Made by a program: the position numbers and the translations under genes. A stretch of DNA of 23,475 nt, from the NCBI GenBank assembly GCA_002436505.1, contig DJML01000122.1:1-23475 (forward strand). The letters are read 5' to 3'. This document shows positions 21,615 through 23,475 of this stretch, in pieces (position 1 is the first letter of the stretch; every line of letters starts with the position of its first letter). The notes under the pieces were generated by a model that worked only from the letters and a program-made list of their open reading frames with translations, ran no database searches and had not been told where the DNA came from. The DNA is from Bacteroidetes bacterium UBA6491 (lineage in GTDB: Bacteria > Bacteroidota > Bacteroidia > NS11-12g > UBA9320).

Positions 21615-22433
21615 TTATGGCAGTGTAAGTTTGAAATCATTGTAACGGTCAACAAATCGTTCACCAACCTTACCTCCCAGTTCTTCCCAACGATCCAGAA
21701 TGGCCTGCACCCTGTTCTCCGGATTCGGGTGGGTGCTAAGAAACTCAAGTCCTCCACCACCTCCCAGTTGAATGATCTTTTCAAAGAACCTGGCTGCGCC
21801 GCGGGCATCGTAATCTGTTTTATAAAGATATTCTACTGAACGCATGTCCGATTCTGATTCATTTGATCTGCTGTATTTAAGATTGATCATGCCTTTGGCG
21901 ATCTGTGCCAAAGCTCCCTGATCATTGCCAAGCAGGACCGTAAAAAGAACTTCAATGCCGTATTGTTTAGTCAATGCCTCCGTACTATGACGTTCATCAG
22001 CATGGGCTATTTCATGGCCCATTACACCCGCTAATTCATCTTCAGACTCCAGGAATTTTATCAAACCGGTATATACATAAATATATCCTCCCGGGGTGCA
22101 AAATGCATTGAGAACAGAATCGTCTTCTATGATCTTGACCCGCCATACAAATTGATCCCTGTATTTAAGCAAACCACAGTCTAATACATTGTTTGTTATT
22201 CGGTGTATGTGTCCATATGCCTCAGGGTAAGATGCGCTGTCAAGCAAAGGATAGGTCTGGCCATCTGAATCTATTTCCTCTGAGACCTGTTTCCCAAAAT
22301 CAATGTCATCCTGAACACTGAAAAGGTTTATACCGGGTTTGTCTTCCTTACTGTCCTTTTTGCAACTGTCAAGAGTAGCAGTTGACAACAGGATCAGCGC
22401 CAGGTATCCAATACGAATAATTCTATTTTTCAT
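21615..22433 (-). CDS. M48-family zinc metalloprotease, predicted lipoprotein
   Basis: A 272-residue protease. The N-terminus (MKNRIIRIGYLALILL) is a signal peptide ending in a lipobox-like TLDSC with the acylated cysteine at residue 24, so it is probably membrane-anchored; the charged KKDSKED after it may direct surface display, but this is uncertain. HEIAH (140-144) with the third zinc ligand in ESESD (E192) is the M48 signature, and the STHPNPENRVQ segment is also typical of the BepA/Oma1 class. The gene starts four bases after the stop of the TamL/BamA-like gene. In E. coli the M48 enzyme BepA degrades or helps assemble outer-membrane proteins, so a quality-control role for the neighbouring barrel or its clients is a sensible inference. 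The transcript probably ends at the palindrome at 21558-21583. Confidence 0.9.
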   Translation of the reverse strand: MKNRIIRIGYLALILLSTATLDSCKKDSKEDKPGINLFSVQDDIDFGKQVSEEIDSDGQTYPLLDSASYPEAYGHIHRITNNVLDCGLLKYRDQFVWRVKIIEDDSVLNAFCTPGGYIYVYTGLIKFLESEDELAGVMGHEIAHADERHSTEALTKQYGIEVLFTVLLGNDQGALAQIAKGMINLKYSRSNESESDMRSVEYLYKTDYDARGAARFFEKIIQLGGGGGLEFLSTHPNPENRVQAILDRWEELGGKVGERFVDRYNDFKLTLP

Positions 22434-22437
22434 TATG

Positions 22438-23475
22438 TTAAAACGGGTAGTTAATTGCTATGTTCCAGACATTTATATCAAAATTACCTTTACTTTCTAC
22501 TATATCAAAAATAACCCATCTGTTCTCAGGTGCAAGATTAGGGTCTTTTACAGGCATTCCATAATCCAGACGAAACAGGAAATAAACAAAATCGAACCGA
22601 AGTCCGAGCCCGGTGTTCAGCGCCATATCAGAAGCAAAGGAATTCATTGTGAATTTGCCACCTGGGTAGTTGGCGTTATTGAAAGTCCAGACATTTCCTG
22701 CATCCATGAATAATGCCAGCTCAAGATCAAACGGACCGGAATAGATATCAAACCTGTATTCGGCATTTGCCTGCATCAATATTTCTCCTGAACGGTCGAT
22801 CTGTAAACTGGATGCTGTGCGATACGACCCCGGACCCACTGTCCTTGGCCGCCACCCCCTTAAACTGTTCGCACCCCCGACATAGTATCTGCGGTCGTAC
22901 GGTAAAATGGTCTTATTGAGAGGAACACCTATGCCCGCATATGCCCTAAGGACCCAACTCGTATGCTTATTGTATATCCTGTTGAACCTGAAATCAATAT
23001 CTGACCTCAAAAAGGAAGAATGCTGTACATTAAAAACTTCACCGCCTTTTGTTAAATAGGGAAGACCTATTCCGGCAAATTCCATGGCATTGGAAAACAC
23101 TTCCCAGTAACTTCCCGGTCTCAGCCCATCTTTGGTGTACACCCTTGATTTAGTCGTCTGAGCAAATATCAAACGCGTACTTGTGATCAAATTGTTTGTG
23201 AACAGGCGGTCATAATAATTAAGGAACCTCGGATCCACCGTACTTAAGAATCCACTTGCAACTTTCGCCTGGTTTAAGCTTATGAGTCCGGCCTTCCAGT
23301 AAAAAGCTGTTTTATCATACAAGAATTCATAGGTCATCTCCAGCGGCAGTACCCTGCGTATGTAAAACGGGTTATTCTCGTATACGAACGACAGGTTCAT
23401 TCTTGTCTGGCTCTTATTAGACCTTGGTATCTGTGTGAAATTATCCAGGATCAACAGGCGGGGAAATCGCAATTC
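22438..23475 (-). CDS. BamA/TamA-family (TamL-like) outer-membrane protein, C-terminal barrel, partial
   Basis: The frame is open to the right edge, so the N-terminus lies outside the window; about 345 residues are visible. This is the C-terminal Omp85-type 16-strand barrel: the stretch FTQIPRSNKSQTRMNLSF starts the barrel, and the loop-6 motif GGANSLRGWRP carries the R-G pair of the family, followed by FDLELALFMDAGNVW and a C-terminal phenylalanine (INYPF), the usual outer-membrane assembly signal. POTRA domains, if any, would be upstream. The sequence pattern fits Bacteroidota TamL better than BamA, but BamA cannot be excluded. The next gene, a predicted M48 lipoprotein protease, begins four bases after its stop. 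Confidence 0.88.
   Translation of the reverse strand, partial: ELRFPRLLILDNFTQIPRSNKSQTRMNLSFVYENNPFYIRRVLPLEMTYEFLYDKTAFYWKAGLISLNQAKVASGFLSTVDPRFLNYYDRLFTNNLITSTRLIFAQTTKSRVYTKDGLRPGSYWEVFSNAMEFAGIGLPYLTKGGEVFNVQHSSFLRSDIDFRFNRIYNKHTSWVLRAYAGIGVPLNKTILPYDRRYYVGGANSLRGWRPRTVGPGSYRTASSLQIDRSGEILMQANAEYRFDIYSGPFDLELALFMDAGNVWTFNNANYPGGKFTMNSFASDMALNTGLGLRFDFVYFLFRLDYGMPVKDPNLAPENRWVIFDIVESKGNFDINVWNIAINYPF

Noticed and set aside
1..23475. Phage, transposon, CRISPR or defence island
   Set aside because: No transposase, integrase, repeat array, toxin-antitoxin or restriction gene is visible; all genes have housekeeping or envelope character.

Overview
The window looks like chromosomal DNA of a member of the Bacteroidota; the class (Flavobacteriia or Cytophagia-like) cannot be decided from it. 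The evidence is: several promoters of the Bacteroidota type (TTG, about 19 bases, TAnnTTTG); no obvious Shine-Dalgarno sites; and families typical of the phylum, namely DUF5686 with a carboxypeptidase-regulatory-like domain, a TIGR02757/DUF2400 protein, a TamL/BamA-type barrel, an HTH_34 winged-helix regulator beside DUF4173, and an M1 peptidase of more than 1000 residues. There are no RNA genes, insertion sequences, CRISPR arrays or phage genes that I can see. The region reads as ordinary core and envelope genome with a few unusual arrangements.

Layout. (1) 1-1463, plus strand: the end of an agmatinase/arginase-family gene, then a cysteine desulfurase. (2) 1444-4057, minus strand: a tightly overlapped operon of a trans-sulfuration PLP enzyme, a PrsW-type membrane protease and a DUF2400 protein, driven by a promoter almost touching the first ATG. 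(3) 4176-11692, minus strand: from upstream to downstream, a pteridine pair (6-pyruvoyl/carboxy-tetrahydropterin synthase and GTP cyclohydrolase I), a large M1 peptidase ending in what looks like an outer-membrane barrel, a LolD-like ATPase, and a DUF5686 outer-membrane protein. (4) 12073-12594, plus strand: a single ECF sigma factor with a textbook promoter. (5) 12609-14502, minus strand: a MacB-like permease and ATPase. (6) 14663-18749, plus strand, divergent from (5): six tightly packed genes (membrane protein, HTH_34 regulator, DUF4173, membrane protein, DUF1361, small diacylglycerol/undecaprenol-type kinase). (7) 18769-23475, minus strand: a group II PLP decarboxylase, lysA with an unusual 5' palindrome, and an M48 lipoprotein protease preceded by a TamL/BamA-like barrel that runs off the right edge.

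How the genes fit together. The main theme is envelope biology: three predicted outer-membrane barrels (DUF5686, the M1 C-terminus, TamL-like), two LolD/MacB-class ATPases, a periplasmic or lipoprotein M48 protease, and the six-gene membrane operon. The best candidate for an undescribed system is that operon. The same ACTTTG-N5-CAAAG-N-ACTTT element lies immediately before the ATG of its first and third genes, and a small winged-helix regulator is encoded between the two copies, which suggests autoregulation. The second theme is amino-acid and cofactor metabolism (cysteine desulfurase, cystathionine synthase/lyase-type enzyme, lysA, decarboxylase, pteridines).

Several start codons were re-assigned by eye: 6692 for DUF5686, 10616 for the M1 peptidase, 14663 for the first membrane gene, 17768 for DUF1361 and 21532 for lysA. 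Two genes (13840-14502 and 15321-15608) appear to start with TTG. All functional calls rest on motif recognition by reading; no database search was possible.
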